A stretch of DNA of 64,000 nucleotides from Musa acuminata AAA Group. Taxonomy: Eukaryota; Streptophyta; Magnoliopsida; Zingiberales; Musaceae. Both the position numbers and the translations under genes were made by a program. The notes under the pieces are model-generated. The model worked only from the letters and a program-made list of their open reading frames with translations, searched no databases and had not been told where the DNA came from. Below, piece by piece: positions 63,801 to 64,000 of this stretch (the stretch's first letter is position 1; every line of letters begins with the position of its first letter). The stretch lies in assembly GCF_036884655.1 (NCBI RefSeq), contig NC_088357.1, forward strand, positions 46,862,001-46,926,000, read 5' to 3'.

Positions 63801-64000
63801 ACCACTCAGGCTCCATTGGATAAGCCCGTGAATCAGAATTTAACGCAGTTCTTTTCGCCGACATTTCGTCACATATACTATCTTATGTTCTTGACAACAC
63901 AAAGTTGTTAATGTCAACAAAAGTTTTAGTTCCGATAATGTGCTATGTTTGTAGTGACATCGAAATGTGCAATTTGGTGGTGTTAGAAACTCGACGAAGT
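60854..64000. other. Upstream region of NIP2 copy 2 and spacer to window end
   Basis: Duplicate of 37216-40362. No gene recognised. The window stops inside the duplicated unit. Confidence 0.5.

Larger units (their letters stand above)
48748..64000 (+). repeat. Copy 2 of the near-identical duplication, running off the window
   Basis: Repeats 25110-40362 at offset 23,638 with no difference found in the parts compared: all translated open frames, the 57-bp (TA)n tract, the 15-A run and the T-run near 29850/53488. There is no run of N at the junction. Confidence 0.97.

Noticed and set aside
31851..64000. A pathway-like PME-NIP2-bHLH gene cluster
   Set aside because: The genes have separate promoters, differing strands and unrelated biochemistry; neighbourhood alone does not support a functional cluster.

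Overview
The window looks like nuclear DNA of a monocot plant. A banana-like (Zingiberales) source is plausible, but this is inference from gene content and repeat style, not from a marker. The genes have canonical GT-AG introns and GC-rich coding exons set in AT-rich, retroelement-rich spacers. I see no rRNA, tRNA, CRISPR or bacterial-type operon.

Layout, left to right. At 1-370 is the 3' end of an F-box/DUF295 gene. At 3.28-4.02 kb (minus) is the 5' part of a coiled-coil protein gene that includes a 20-nt micro-exon. At 4.7-6.6 kb are AT-rich degenerate tandem repeats and (AT)n tracts. At 7.7-11.3 kb (plus) is an OXS3-like stress gene with a 2.6 kb intron. At 12.35-15.35 kb are a Ty1/copia-type LTR relic carrying an internal 479-bp tandem duplication and a minus-strand Ty3/gypsy gag relic. 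At 16.2-16.5 kb is a LINE-type RNase H scrap. At 18.1-19.4 kb is an intact single-exon F-box/DUF295 gene. A decayed paralogue of it lies at 25.6-27.9 kb.

At 31.85-33.63 kb (plus) is a type-I pectin methylesterase (PMEI plus catalytic domain). At 34.39-37.14 kb (minus) is a five-exon NIP2/Lsi1-type aquaporin with a G-S-G-R selectivity filter and exactly 108 residues between its NPA motifs, the hallmark of silicon-permeable channels. At 40.8-41.4 kb is an LTR-like block with 39-bp repeats. At 41.4-45.1 kb (minus) is a decayed LINE with ORF1 zinc knuckle, endonuclease and reverse transcriptase traces. At 47.4-47.8 kb (plus) is a small PRE/ILI-type atypical bHLH gene.

The dominant structural feature is a direct duplication. 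Sequence from 25110 to 40362 recurs from 48748 to the window end at a constant offset of 23,638 bp. I saw no difference where I compared the copies, including microsatellites. The layout is what a head-to-tail tandem duplication of a 23,638-bp unit (25110-48747) would give, with the second copy running off the window. The F-box pseudogene, the PME and the silicon-type NIP are therefore all present twice. Either this is a very recent segmental duplication or it is an assembly artefact in which overlapping contigs were placed end to end.

The genes do not form one pathway. PME (wall pectin), NIP2 (silicic acid uptake) and the PRE-type bHLH (growth) all touch cell-wall or growth biology, but their proximity is probably coincidental. 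I found no clearly new multi-gene system; the most checkable and interesting points are the duplication and the silicon-channel signature.
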